From an uncultured Pelagibacteraceae bacterium (GTDB lineage Bacteria > Pseudomonadota > Alphaproteobacteria > Pelagibacterales > Pelagibacteraceae): a stretch of DNA of 64,000 bases. Made by a program: the position numbers and the translations under genes. The DNA lies in assembly GCA_902595885.1 (NCBI GenBank), contig CACJRQ010000002.1, forward strand, positions 42,109 through 106,108, in the 5' to 3' direction. Positions within the stretch are counted from its first letter, which is position 1; each line of letters opens with the position of its first letter. The notes beneath the pieces were generated by a model. That model worked only from the letters and a program-made list of their open reading frames with translations. It ran no database searches and was not told the origin of the DNA. Positions 1 to 9,186 of this stretch are shown piece by piece.

Positions 1-672
1 GATTATATTAAAGTTAATAAAATTAGAAAAATACCTACACTAAATTACAATATACCTTCTGATATTAGCTCGAGTGCTTTTTTTATTGTTTTAACTGCTC
101 TATCGAAAAATTCTAAAATTATAATTAAAAATGTAAATATTAATTCCTCTAGAATAGGCATAATAACAATATTAAAAAAAATGGGAATAAAGATTGTCTT
201 AAAAAATATAAGAATTTATAAAGGTGAAAAAATTTCTGATATCAAAGTTGAAAGCCCTAAATCAATCAGGGCAATAAATTGCCCATCAAAATTAAATAGT
301 AGTGCTATTGATGAGTTTTTAATAATTTTTTTAGTTGCTGCCAAGGCAAAGGGAACTTCATATTTTAAAAATTTAGGTGAATTAAATCAAAAGGAAAGTC
401 CCAGACTCAAATGGGGTGAAAAAATTTTAAAAAAAATGGGAGTTAAAACAATACTAACAGAAAACTCAATAAAAATTTTCGGTAATCCAAATCTTGATAT
501 CAATAAAAATATTCAAATTAAAAATTATTTGAAGGACCACAGAGTATTTATGACATGTGTAATTGCAGCACTTTCTTTCGGTGGAAAATGGTCAATCCAT
601 GATAAAGATTCAATAAAAAGCTCATTTCCAAATTTTTTAAAAATTATAAAAAAAATTAAGACAAGTGATTAA
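1..672 (+). CDS. aroA: 3-phosphoshikimate 1-carboxyvinyltransferase, C-terminal part (5' truncated by window edge)
   Basis: Frame 1 is open from base 1 (DYIKVNKIRKIPTLNYNIPSDISSSAFF...) into the listed ORF; DHR motif near C-terminus; adjacent to cmk-rpsA as in many proteobacteria. Confidence 0.85.
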   Translation, partial: DYIKVNKIRKIPTLNYNIPSDISSSAFFIVLTALSKNSKIIIKNVNINSSRIGIITILKKMGIKIVLKNIRIYKGEKISDIKVESPKSIRAINCPSKLNSSAIDEFLIIFLVAAKAKGTSYFKNLGELNQKESPRLKWGEKILKKMGVKTILTENSIKIFGNPNLDINKNIQIKNYLKDHRVFMTCVIAALSFGGKWSIHDKDSIKSSFPNFLKIIKKIKTSD

Positions 673-1321
673 AAGAAAAAATATAATTAAAATAGCAATA
701 GACTCTCCTGCTGCTGCAGGTGCTGGAACAGTAGCAAAAGCAATTTCTAATCATTATAAGCTTTTTTATCTTGATACAGGTAAAATTTATAGATTTATTG
801 CTTATCTTAAATTAAAATTTCCAGATAAATTTAACCATAAATTTGTTAAGTCTAAGATTGAGACTATTAAACTAAAAGATCTGTACAAAAAAGTTTTATT
901 GTCAGATGAGGTAGGCTTAGAAGCTTCTGTAATTTCTAAAAAAAAAAATATCAGAAAAATAGTTCATTCTATTCAATTAAACTTTGCATATAACCCCCCT
1001 AAAAAATATAGAGGATCTTGTTTAGATGGTAGAGATATAACATATAAAATTGTACCAGACGCTGATTTTAAGTTTTTTATTACAGCAAGTTTAAAAACTA
1101 GATCATTAAGGAGATATAAAGAGTTAAGAAATTTAAATAAAAAAATCACTTACACAGAAGTATTAAAAAGTATTAAAAAACGCGACAAAAGTGACCTCAA
1201 CAGGAAAATTTCTCCTTTGAAGAAAACAAAAGATTCACTATTGATTAATACGACAAACCTTACTAAAAGGGCATGTTTTTTAAAAATTAAAAAAATTATA
1301 GACAAAAAAATTATTATTTAA
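665..1321 (+). CDS. cmk: Cytidylate kinase (atypical P-loop)
   Basis: IAIDSPAAAGAGTVAK, YLDTGKIYR, LDGRDITYKIVPDADFKFFITAS; GTG start; upstream of rpsA. Confidence 0.9.
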   Translation: MIKRKNIIKIAIDSPAAAGAGTVAKAISNHYKLFYLDTGKIYRFIAYLKLKFPDKFNHKFVKSKIETIKLKDLYKKVLLSDEVGLEASVISKKKNIRKIVHSIQLNFAYNPPKKYRGSCLDGRDITYKIVPDADFKFFITASLKTRSLRRYKELRNLNKKITYTEVLKSIKKRDKSDLNRKISPLKKTKDSLLINTTNLTKRACFLKIKKIIDKKIII

Positions 1322-3048
1322 TGGAAATTTATAAAGATTTATCTAGCCAAGCTTCTAAAGAATTCGAAAAATTACTAAACAGCCAGCTTTCAAAAGTCCA
1401 AATAGAAGAAGGTAAAATAATTGAAGGTAAAATAAATAAGATTACAGAAAAATTTGTTTTTCTTTTCGTTGAAGGTTTAAAATCAGAACCAGTTCTTGAT
1501 ATTAATGAGTTAAAAAGCATGGGTCTAACAGAAAAAATTAAAGTTGGTGAAACTATATCTGTTCTACTTGAAAAAATTGAAGATAAAAATGGAGAAGTGT
1601 TAGTATCTGCCAGTAAAGCTCAAAAAATTAAAGGTTGGGATAAATTAGTTGAAGCTTACGAAAAAAATGAACCTATAATGGGGAAAATAACCTCAAAATG
1701 CAAAGGCGGATGTATTGTAGAGCACATCGACACCGGTTCCTTAATGTTCTTACCAGGTTCTCAAATAAGTGATAAGCCACTTAAGGATATTAGTCATTTG
1801 ATGAATGAGCCTCAAAAATTCGCACTTATAAAATTAGATAAAGTTAGAGGTAACGCTTGTGTATCAAGAAGGGAAATAATTTCATCATTTAAAAAAGAGG
1901 ACAAAGCAAAAATAATTGAAAAATATAAAGTTGGAGATATTATAAAAAATGCCGAGGTAAAGGGTTACAGTTCTTTTGGATGTTTCTTTAACGTAAATGG
2001 CGAATTAGACGTTTTAGTTCATTTACAAGAAATTTCTTACTCAAGGGTAAATCATCCTGATGAAGTGTTTAATATTGGAGAGAAGCACGACCTAAAAGTA
2101 ATAAGTGTAGACAAAGAAAAATTACAAGTTGGTTGTTCTGTAAAACAATTGTCGCCAGATCCTTTTGAACATATTGAAAATTACGAATTAAATAAAGTTT
2201 ATAAAGTTAAGGTTGTAAAGCTTATGGACTTTGGTGCATTTTGTGAGTTAGAACCAGGTTTAACAACTTTACTTCATTCAAGTGAACTAAGTTGGACAAA
2301 AAAAAATATATCCGCAAAAAAAATGTTTAAGATAGGAGATATTATTGAATGTGTAATTACAGAAATAGACATTGATAAAAGACGTGTAGCAATTTCTCAT
2401 AGACTTACTCAAGAGAATCCTTTTGAAACTTTTCAAAAGCGTTTCCCATTAGGCTCAATTGTTGAAGGTGAAATCGTGAATAAAAATGAATATTCATTAT
2501 TTGTAAAAATAGAAGATTTAGATATAGACGCTTTTTTACATTGTAATGATTTAACATATCTTAATAATGGTGAAGAAGAACTTTCAAAATACAAAAAAGG
2601 CGACAAAATAAAAGTTAAAGTTTTAGAAATTAAAACTTCAGAACAAAAAATAAGAGTAGGATTAAAGCAAACTCAGACTGATCCATTTGATTGGTTTAAA
2701 GATAAATCGAAAAATCAAACAATTACCGTAAAAGTTATTTCAACAGATAATAAAGGATTAATAGTAAGACCTGAAGGTTGTGAGATGGATTTTCAAATTA
2801 AAAAATCTGCAATAGCTATAAATGCAGCAGACGCACGGCCTAGTAGATGGACGGGTGGTGAAAAACTTGATTGTGCAATTGCCGAACTTGACTTAAGTAA
2901 AAGAAAAGTAATTTTAAGTATAAAACTTCTTGAAGAAATTGAAAAAAAAGAAGCCTTAGAAAAATACGGATCTGAAGGATCAGGTAAAAATCTTCCTTTT
3001 TCTTCATTATCTGAGGACTTAAAAAAAAAAGAAGAAGATAAAGAATAA
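1321..3048 (+). CDS. rpsA: 30S ribosomal protein S1
   Basis: 575 aa with repeated S1/OB-fold motifs (GAFCELEPGLTTLLHSSELSW etc.). Confidence 0.97.
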   Translation: MEIYKDLSSQASKEFEKLLNSQLSKVQIEEGKIIEGKINKITEKFVFLFVEGLKSEPVLDINELKSMGLTEKIKVGETISVLLEKIEDKNGEVLVSASKAQKIKGWDKLVEAYEKNEPIMGKITSKCKGGCIVEHIDTGSLMFLPGSQISDKPLKDISHLMNEPQKFALIKLDKVRGNACVSRREIISSFKKEDKAKIIEKYKVGDIIKNAEVKGYSSFGCFFNVNGELDVLVHLQEISYSRVNHPDEVFNIGEKHDLKVISVDKEKLQVGCSVKQLSPDPFEHIENYELNKVYKVKVVKLMDFGAFCELEPGLTTLLHSSELSWTKKNISAKKMFKIGDIIECVITEIDIDKRRVAISHRLTQENPFETFQKRFPLGSIVEGEIVNKNEYSLFVKIEDLDIDAFLHCNDLTYLNNGEEELSKYKKGDKIKVKVLEIKTSEQKIRVGLKQTQTDPFDWFKDKSKNQTITVKVISTDNKGLIVRPEGCEMDFQIKKSAIAINAADARPSRWTGGEKLDCAIAELDLSKRKVILSIKLLEEIEKKEALEKYGSEGSGKNLPFSSLSEDLKKKEEDKE

Positions 3049-3072
3049 AAAAATAATTGAAGAAGATTTAAA

Positions 3073-3363
3073 TTGGCTATTGTAAAATCAAAGCTTTTAA
3101 AACAACTATTAAATAATTATCCAAATTTTCTAAAAAAAGACTTAGAAAAATTTACTGATATAATTTTAAATGAAATTAAAAGATCTCTAAAAAAAGGAGA
3201 AAGAGTAGAATTCAGAGGTTTTGGGGTATTCTCAACAAATATTCAAAAATCACGAATATCTAGAAATCCTCAAACCGGAGAGAAAATTCATACACCTGAA
3301 AAAAGAACAATTCACTTTAAAATGTCTAAAGAGTTGTTTAAAAAATTAAATAATGAAGAATAA
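3073..3363 (+). CDS. ihfB: Integration host factor beta / HU-family DNA-binding protein
   Basis: FRGFGVFSTNIQKSRISRNPQTGEKI signature; TTG start; downstream of rpsA. Confidence 0.93.
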   Translation: MAIVKSKLLKQLLNNYPNFLKKDLEKFTDIILNEIKRSLKKGERVEFRGFGVFSTNIQKSRISRNPQTGEKIHTPEKRTIHFKMSKELFKKLNNEE

Positions 3364-4045
3364 AAGTATATTTGTTGCGTGTGATACTTCAAAAATAAAT
3401 AAAATAAAAAAAATAGTAAACCAAACTAAAACAAATAAACTTAAAATAATTCCAAAATTTGGACTCCAGTTTTTTTACTCCAAGGAAGGAAGAGGTTTCT
3501 TAGAAAAAATTAAAAGTGATTTCTGGTTAGATTTAAAAATAAATGATATTCCTCAGACAGCTTTGTCAGCAATTGATAGTTTAAAAGACTTAAAAAAGTG
3601 TAAATATATTACTGTTCATGCTAATGGTGGTTTAGAAATGCTTAAGGCAGTTAAGAAAAAATCAAAAAAAATTAATAAAAATTTAAAGATATTAGGTGTT
3701 ACGGTTTTAACGAGTCTAGATAATAAATCCTTAAAACAAATAGGTTATACAAAAAAGGTTAAACAATTAGTTTTAAAACAGGCTGATCTCATAAAAAAAT
3801 CAGGTTGTGATGGAATAGTCTGTTCTGCTCAAGAAGCTAAGATAATTCGTAAAAGGTATAAAAATTTATTAATTATTACTCCAGGAATAAGGTTACCTGG
3901 AGATAGTTCGAATGATCAAAAGAGAATAATGACACCTAAAAGTGCATTTGAAAATAAGGTTTCAGGTATAGTCATAGGAAGGTCTCTCACAAAGGGTAAC
4001 ATTAAAAATAATACAAAAAAGCTATTAGATCATCTTGGTAAATGA
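3353..4045 (+). CDS. pyrF: Orotidine 5'-phosphate decarboxylase
   Basis: DLKINDIPQT catalytic DxKxxD, C-terminal PGIRLPGDSSNDQKR..VIGRSLT. Confidence 0.92.
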   Translation: MKNKSIFVACDTSKINKIKKIVNQTKTNKLKIIPKFGLQFFYSKEGRGFLEKIKSDFWLDLKINDIPQTALSAIDSLKDLKKCKYITVHANGGLEMLKAVKKKSKKINKNLKILGVTVLTSLDNKSLKQIGYTKKVKQLVLKQADLIKKSGCDGIVCSAQEAKIIRKRYKNLLIITPGIRLPGDSSNDQKRIMTPKSAFENKVSGIVIGRSLTKGNIKNNTKKLLDHLGK

Positions 4046-4671
4046 TCAAGGGTTGTAAAATTTGTGGGATAAAAGATTCTAATACCTTAAGTTTTATTAT
4101 TAATCATCCTTACCCTCCAACATTTATTGGTTTCATTTGTAATTACCCAAAGAGTTCAAGATATATCAGATCTAATGATTTAAAAAAATTACTTAATATT
4201 CATAAAAATAAAAGTAAGTTTGTTGCTGTTTTAGTGAAACCTAACAACGAAATTTTAGAAAAAATAAAAAATTTACCTTTTGATTATTATCAATTGTATG
4301 ATTGTACTCCAGATGAAATTAAATTTATTAAACAAAAATATCAAAAAAAAATTATTACTGCTATTACGATAAAAGATAAATCTGATGTTATTAAACACAA
4401 ATTATTTGCTTCAGTAACAGATATTTATTTGTTTGACAGTAAAGGGTATGAAAAAAGTAAGGGATTTGATCATAATTTAATTAATAATATAAAACTTAAC
4501 AAAGAATTAATGTTAGCAGGTAATATAAAATTTGATAATAATCTGCAAAATTATGAAAAAATTGCAGATTACATTGATTTATCTGGAGGACTAGAAACTT
4601 CTGGATTAAAAGATGTATCCAAAATAGAAATTTTTTTAAACAATCTAAATAAAATTAAAAATGAAGCTTAA
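4042..4671 (+). CDS. trpF: Phosphoribosylanthranilate isomerase
   Basis: KICGIKD, LFDSKG, DLSGGLETSGLKD; upstream of trpBA. Confidence 0.9.
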   Translation: MIKGCKICGIKDSNTLSFIINHPYPPTFIGFICNYPKSSRYIRSNDLKKLLNIHKNKSKFVAVLVKPNNEILEKIKNLPFDYYQLYDCTPDEIKFIKQKYQKKIITAITIKDKSDVIKHKLFASVTDIYLFDSKGYEKSKGFDHNLINNIKLNKELMLAGNIKFDNNLQNYEKIADYIDLSGGLETSGLKDVSKIEIFLNNLNKIKNEA

Positions 4672-5890
4672 AAAAAATATTCCGTTAATTGACCAGCATG
4701 ACCGTTATGGTTTTTGGGGTGGTAAATTTGGAGGAAGTTTTATTCCCGAAACTTTAAAAAAACCTGTAGAAGATTTAACAAGAGAATTTTCAAAATTAAG
4801 AAATAACAAAAAATTTTTAAAAAAAAGAGATTACTATTTTAAAAATTACATTGGATCACCTACATCATTTGTAAAATTAGAAAATTTATCCAATTATTTA
4901 GGTGGAGCTCAAATATGGGCAAAAGTTGTATCTGAAGCTAATGGTGGTGCTCATAAAATATATAATGCAACCGTTCATGCTTTAATTTGTAAGGCTATGG
5001 GAAAAAAATATATAGTTGGTGATACAGGTGCTGGTTATGCTGGCAAAATGCTAAGTATGGCCGCGAAAAAATTTGGTTTGAAATGTAAAATATTCATGGG
5101 TGCTAAAGATATTAAGAGGCAAAAACCTAATTGTGATGCTATGAGAAAAAATGGTGCTGAAATAGTTCCTGTTTATTCTGGTAGCCAAACTTTAGTTGAT
5201 GCAGTGAGTGAATGTATGAGATATTGGGTTTCAAATTGTGATACCACTCATATGTGTGTTGGTAGTACTGTTGGCCCAAATATTTTTGTAAAAATATGTG
5301 GGTGGAGCACTGCACAAATTTCTAGAGAATTAAAAATACAAATTAAAAATGAATTTAAAAAAATTCCAAATAAAATTAAATTAATAAACTGCGTTGGTGG
5401 TGGTAGCTCAGCTTATGGTTTTTGGAGTGAATTTATAGATTTTAATAAATCTCAGATTGAATTAATTGGTGTTGAAGCTGGTGGTCCAAAAAAATCAAAA
5501 CTTCATGCAGCTCCTCTCAGTAGAAATGCTAGAATTGGAATTTTACATGGTGCAGCTTCATATGTTTGTCAAAATAATGAAGGTCAAATAAACGAAACAG
5601 ATTCAATAAGTGCTGGATTAGATTATCCAGGTGTCAGTCCAATACATTGTTTTTTAAAAGATACTAAAAGAGCAAGATACACTTATGCAACTGATGAGGA
5701 GGCACTTAAAGCTCATGTGATAGTAACTAAATTTGAAAAACTTAATCCAAGTTTAGAGCCTAGCCATGCTTTTGCTGAAGCAATTAAAATTGCTCCAAAA
5801 TTAAGCAAAGACACAATTGTAATAGTAAATTCATGTGGCGATGCTAAAAAAGATAGAGATATATTAAGAGAAAGATTAGGTAAAAATTAA
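4661..5890 (+). CDS. trpB: Tryptophan synthase beta chain (divergent)
   Basis: GAHK PLP lysine, CVGGGSSA, SISAGLDYPGVSP, LEPSHA; between trpF and trpA. Confidence 0.9.
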   Translation: MKLKKNIPLIDQHDRYGFWGGKFGGSFIPETLKKPVEDLTREFSKLRNNKKFLKKRDYYFKNYIGSPTSFVKLENLSNYLGGAQIWAKVVSEANGGAHKIYNATVHALICKAMGKKYIVGDTGAGYAGKMLSMAAKKFGLKCKIFMGAKDIKRQKPNCDAMRKNGAEIVPVYSGSQTLVDAVSECMRYWVSNCDTTHMCVGSTVGPNIFVKICGWSTAQISRELKIQIKNEFKKIPNKIKLINCVGGGSSAYGFWSEFIDFNKSQIELIGVEAGGPKKSKLHAAPLSRNARIGILHGAASYVCQNNEGQINETDSISAGLDYPGVSPIHCFLKDTKRARYTYATDEEALKAHVIVTKFEKLNPSLEPSHAFAEAIKIAPKLSKDTIVIVNSCGDAKKDRDILRERLGKN

Positions 5891-6690
5891 TGAATTCATT
5901 AATCAACAAAGCTTTCTTAAATGCTAAAAGTGAAAATAGACCAGCTTTACTGACTTATACTGTTGCGGGAGATAATAACAAAAAAAAATCCTTAGAAATA
6001 CTTAAATCAATTTCAAATTATGCTGATATTTGTGAATTAGGTTTTCCACACAATACTCCAATAGCTGATGGAGGACAAATACAAACGAGCGCTTATCGAG
6101 CAATCAAAAATGGAATTAAAATTAAAGATGTATTTTCAATTGCAAAAAATTTTAAAAAAATCAAAAAAAATAAACCAATAATCTTAATGGGTTATTACAA
6201 TATGATTTATCAATTTAATGAAAATAAATTTTTAGAGAAATGCAAAAAATCAAAAGTTGATGGTCTTATAGTTGTTGACTTACCCTATCCTGAAAATAAA
6301 AATTTTGCTTCAAAATGTAAAAAAAAAAGAATTAATTTTATTCAATTAGTTTCACCAACTACTTCTATGATTAGATTAAAAAAAATCATAAAAGATTCGC
6401 ACGACATGATTTATTATATAAGCATGTTATCCACTACAGGAGGAAAGCTTAAAGTATCCCCAAAAAAAATATTAGAAAAATACAATAGAATTAAAAAACA
6501 AAATAAATCAAAAAATGTTGTTATTGGCTTTGGAATTACAGAAAAAACAATCAAATCACTTAAAAAAGCCGATGGTTTAGTAGTTGGTAGTGCAATATGC
6601 AAAGAAATCTCAAAATCCATTGAAAAGAGACAAAATGCTGTCACAAATGTTACTAATATTGTAAAGAGATTAAAAAATAAAATTCAATGA
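5890..6690 (+). CDS. trpA: Tryptophan synthase alpha chain (divergent loops)
   Basis: CELGFPHNTPIADGGQIQ, VIGFGI, VVGSAI TIM-barrel motifs; follows trpB. Confidence 0.9.
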   Translation: MNSLINKAFLNAKSENRPALLTYTVAGDNNKKKSLEILKSISNYADICELGFPHNTPIADGGQIQTSAYRAIKNGIKIKDVFSIAKNFKKIKKNKPIILMGYYNMIYQFNENKFLEKCKKSKVDGLIVVDLPYPENKNFASKCKKKRINFIQLVSPTTSMIRLKKIIKDSHDMIYYISMLSTTGGKLKVSPKKILEKYNRIKKQNKSKNVVIGFGITEKTIKSLKKADGLVVGSAICKEISKSIEKRQNAVTNVTNIVKRLKNKIQ

Positions 6691-7616
6691 ACTGGATAAC
6701 TAAAATTATTAAAGCAGGTGAAAAGATTAAAACAGCTATACGTGAAAGAGCTTCAAAAGAAGATATTGCAAAAAGTGATTGGACATCATGTTGCAAGGGT
6801 CCAATTTTAAAAAAAGATTTAGAGGAAAACTTGTGGGTATGTCCAGATTGTAAACGTCATCATAGAATAAAGCCACATCAAAGATTTGATATTTTATTTG
6901 GAAAAAATAATTACGAGATTTTCAAAACTCCAATACCAAAAGATGATCCACTAAATTGGACAGATTCTAAACCCTACAAAGAAAGATTAAAAAGTGCCCG
7001 AAAAAAAACAGGATTAGAATGTGGAATGATGGTTGCCTCTGGAACTATAAATAATATTAAAATTACAGCTGTAGCTTCCGATTTTGATTTTTTAGGAGCT
7101 TCAATGGCAGCAGCAGAAGGTGAAGCTTTTTTATATGGAATACAACATGCGATAGAAAATCAAACACCTTTTTTATGTATTAGTGCTGGTGGTGGAATGA
7201 GAATGATGGAAAGTTTAATATCATTATCTCAAATGACTAGAACGACACTTGCAATTAATGAATTAAAAAAAAACGGACTTCCATATTTAGTTTGCATAAC
7301 TGATCCAACAGCTGGTGGTATTACGGCATCATACGCGATGTTAGGTGATATTCATATTGCAGAACCAGGGGCTTTAATTGCTTTTGCGGGAGCAAGAGTA
7401 ATACAAGGAACTGTGAAAGAAGAACTTCCTGAAGGTTTCCAAAAAAGTGAATATGTAGAAAAAACCGGTTTCGTTGATTTAATTGTTGAGCGTAAAGATC
7501 TTGCATCTAAAATTGGAACCTTATTATCAATATTGTTAAAGAAAAATTCTGATATAAGTGCTGAACAAAATGAAACTTCAGAAGATAGTCAGTCGCTTAC
7601 AAGAGCTGCATCCTAA
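6687..7616 (+). CDS. accD: Acetyl-CoA carboxylase carboxyltransferase subunit beta
   Basis: Zn-ribbon-like N-terminus (CC...CPDC), TDPTAGGITASYAMLGDIHIAEPGALIAFAG. Confidence 0.95.
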   Translation: MNWITKIIKAGEKIKTAIRERASKEDIAKSDWTSCCKGPILKKDLEENLWVCPDCKRHHRIKPHQRFDILFGKNNYEIFKTPIPKDDPLNWTDSKPYKERLKSARKKTGLECGMMVASGTINNIKITAVASDFDFLGASMAAAEGEAFLYGIQHAIENQTPFLCISAGGGMRMMESLISLSQMTRTTLAINELKKNGLPYLVCITDPTAGGITASYAMLGDIHIAEPGALIAFAGARVIQGTVKEELPEGFQKSEYVEKTGFVDLIVERKDLASKIGTLLSILLKKNSDISAEQNETSEDSQSLTRAAS

Positions 7617-8838
7617 AGAAATAGATTTAAGTCTAGATCGTATTCAAAGTCTCTGCAAAAAATTAGGCAACCCTCAAGATAAAATCAAAGCAATTTCAAT
7701 TGTTGGTACCAATGGAAAGTACTCAACTATCCAAGCAATGTTTTCTATTTTAAAAGAAGCAAATTTCAATTGTAATATCTACACTAGTCCTCATATCAAA
7801 AGTATCAATGAAAGGTTTGTTTTTAATAATGAAGAATTGAATGATGAAGATTTGGCAAATTTACTTGAAGAAGTTGAGGAAGCTAACAATGGTGAACCAA
7901 TTACTTTTTTTGAAATACTGACTGCAGCCTATTTTTTAAAAGCATATCAATACCCAGATAATATCAATTTAATTGAAAGTGGATTATTCTTTAGATTTGA
8001 CGCTACTAATATCTTAAAAAATAACCTTGCTAGCGTTGTAACATCTATTGGCCTTGATCATTTAGATTGGCTACCTGAAAATGAACAAACTGTTGAAAAA
8101 ATTATTTTTGAGAAAACATCAAGCTTATTAAACTCAAATATTATAATTGCAAAACAAAGTACTAATAAAATCAAAGAAAATATTAAAAAAACAATTTCAA
8201 ATAATAGATCAAATAAGTTTTTCCATAATGAAAATTATAGTTTTACAATGCAAGAAAATGACTTCTTTTATTATGAAGATCAATTTGGGGGAATAAAATT
8301 ACCTATGCCAAATGTTAAAGGTCAATTTCAATTAGAAAATGTCTCAACAGCAATTGCGACCCTAAGAATTTTGAAAGACTTAAAAATTAAAGATGACCAC
8401 ATTAAAAAAGGTATTTTAAAAATAAATTGTATTGCAAGATTACAAGAAATTAAATCTGGAAAACTTAAAGAGCTTGTAAAAGATCACAAACTTTATGTTG
8501 ATGGATCTCATAACCCATTGGGAGCAAAAGTTTTGAATGAATACTTGGAAAGTTTAGATTGCAATAAACACATCATTCTTGGAATGATGGCTAATAAAGA
8601 TCATAATGAATATATGAGTTTCTTTAAGGATATCTCTACATTGACTACAATAGATATACCTAATCAACCTAATTCAATTAAAGGAGGAGAGCTTAAAGAT
8701 AAGCTAAACGGCTTTTCAAATATAAATTATAAGGAAAGTATAGAAGATGCAATAAAGTCAATCCCGGTAAAAGAAAACGATATAATCCTGATTACTGGAT
8801 CGTTATATCTTGCCGGTGAAGTTTTAAATTTAAATTAG
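7570..8838 (+). CDS. folC: Bifunctional folylpolyglutamate synthase/dihydrofolate synthase
   Basis: VGTNGKYST P-loop, YVDGSHNPLGA; start likely ATG at 7570 overlapping accD by 47 nt. Confidence 0.9.
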   Translation: MKLQKIVSRLQELHPKEIDLSLDRIQSLCKKLGNPQDKIKAISIVGTNGKYSTIQAMFSILKEANFNCNIYTSPHIKSINERFVFNNEELNDEDLANLLEEVEEANNGEPITFFEILTAAYFLKAYQYPDNINLIESGLFFRFDATNILKNNLASVVTSIGLDHLDWLPENEQTVEKIIFEKTSSLLNSNIIIAKQSTNKIKENIKKTISNNRSNKFFHNENYSFTMQENDFFYYEDQFGGIKLPMPNVKGQFQLENVSTAIATLRILKDLKIKDDHIKKGILKINCIARLQEIKSGKLKELVKDHKLYVDGSHNPLGAKVLNEYLESLDCNKHIILGMMANKDHNEYMSFFKDISTLTTIDIPNQPNSIKGGELKDKLNGFSNINYKESIEDAIKSIPVKENDIILITGSLYLAGEVLNLN

Positions 8839-9152
8839 ATATTTTTATCTAAAAATTCCTTCATGTGACTTTCGGGAACTCCACCAACTTTTCTATCTAC
8901 TTCAACGCCTTTTTTATAGATAATAACTGTTGGAACACCTCTGATACCTGCTGCACTTCCAGTATTTATTCCACCATCTTCAACATCAGCATAATAGAAA
9001 CCAGCCTTATCTTTATATTCATCAGATAACTTATCCATTACTGGTTTTAGTGCCTTACATGGACCACACCACTCAGCTGAAAACTGGATGACTGAAACAT
9101 CTTCATTTTTAATTTTAGTGTCAAAATCTTCGTCTTTAAAATTTGTAAGCAT
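8835..9152 (-). CDS. trxA: Thioredoxin
   Basis: AEWCGPCKALKP, RGVPTVIIYKKG. Confidence 0.97.
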   Translation of the reverse strand: MLTNFKDEDFDTKIKNEDVSVIQFSAEWCGPCKALKPVMDKLSDEYKDKAGFYYADVEDGGINTGSAAGIRGVPTVIIYKKGVEVDRKVGGVPESHMKEFLDKNI

Positions 9153-9186
9153 ATTTCCTTTCTATTAATTAGAGCCTTAAAGTCAA

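Noticed and set aside
4661-6690. trpBA as pseudogenes
   Set aside because: Both frames are full length, with PLP lysine, TrpA catalytic Glu/Asp and overlapping start/stop junctions kept; divergence rather than decay.
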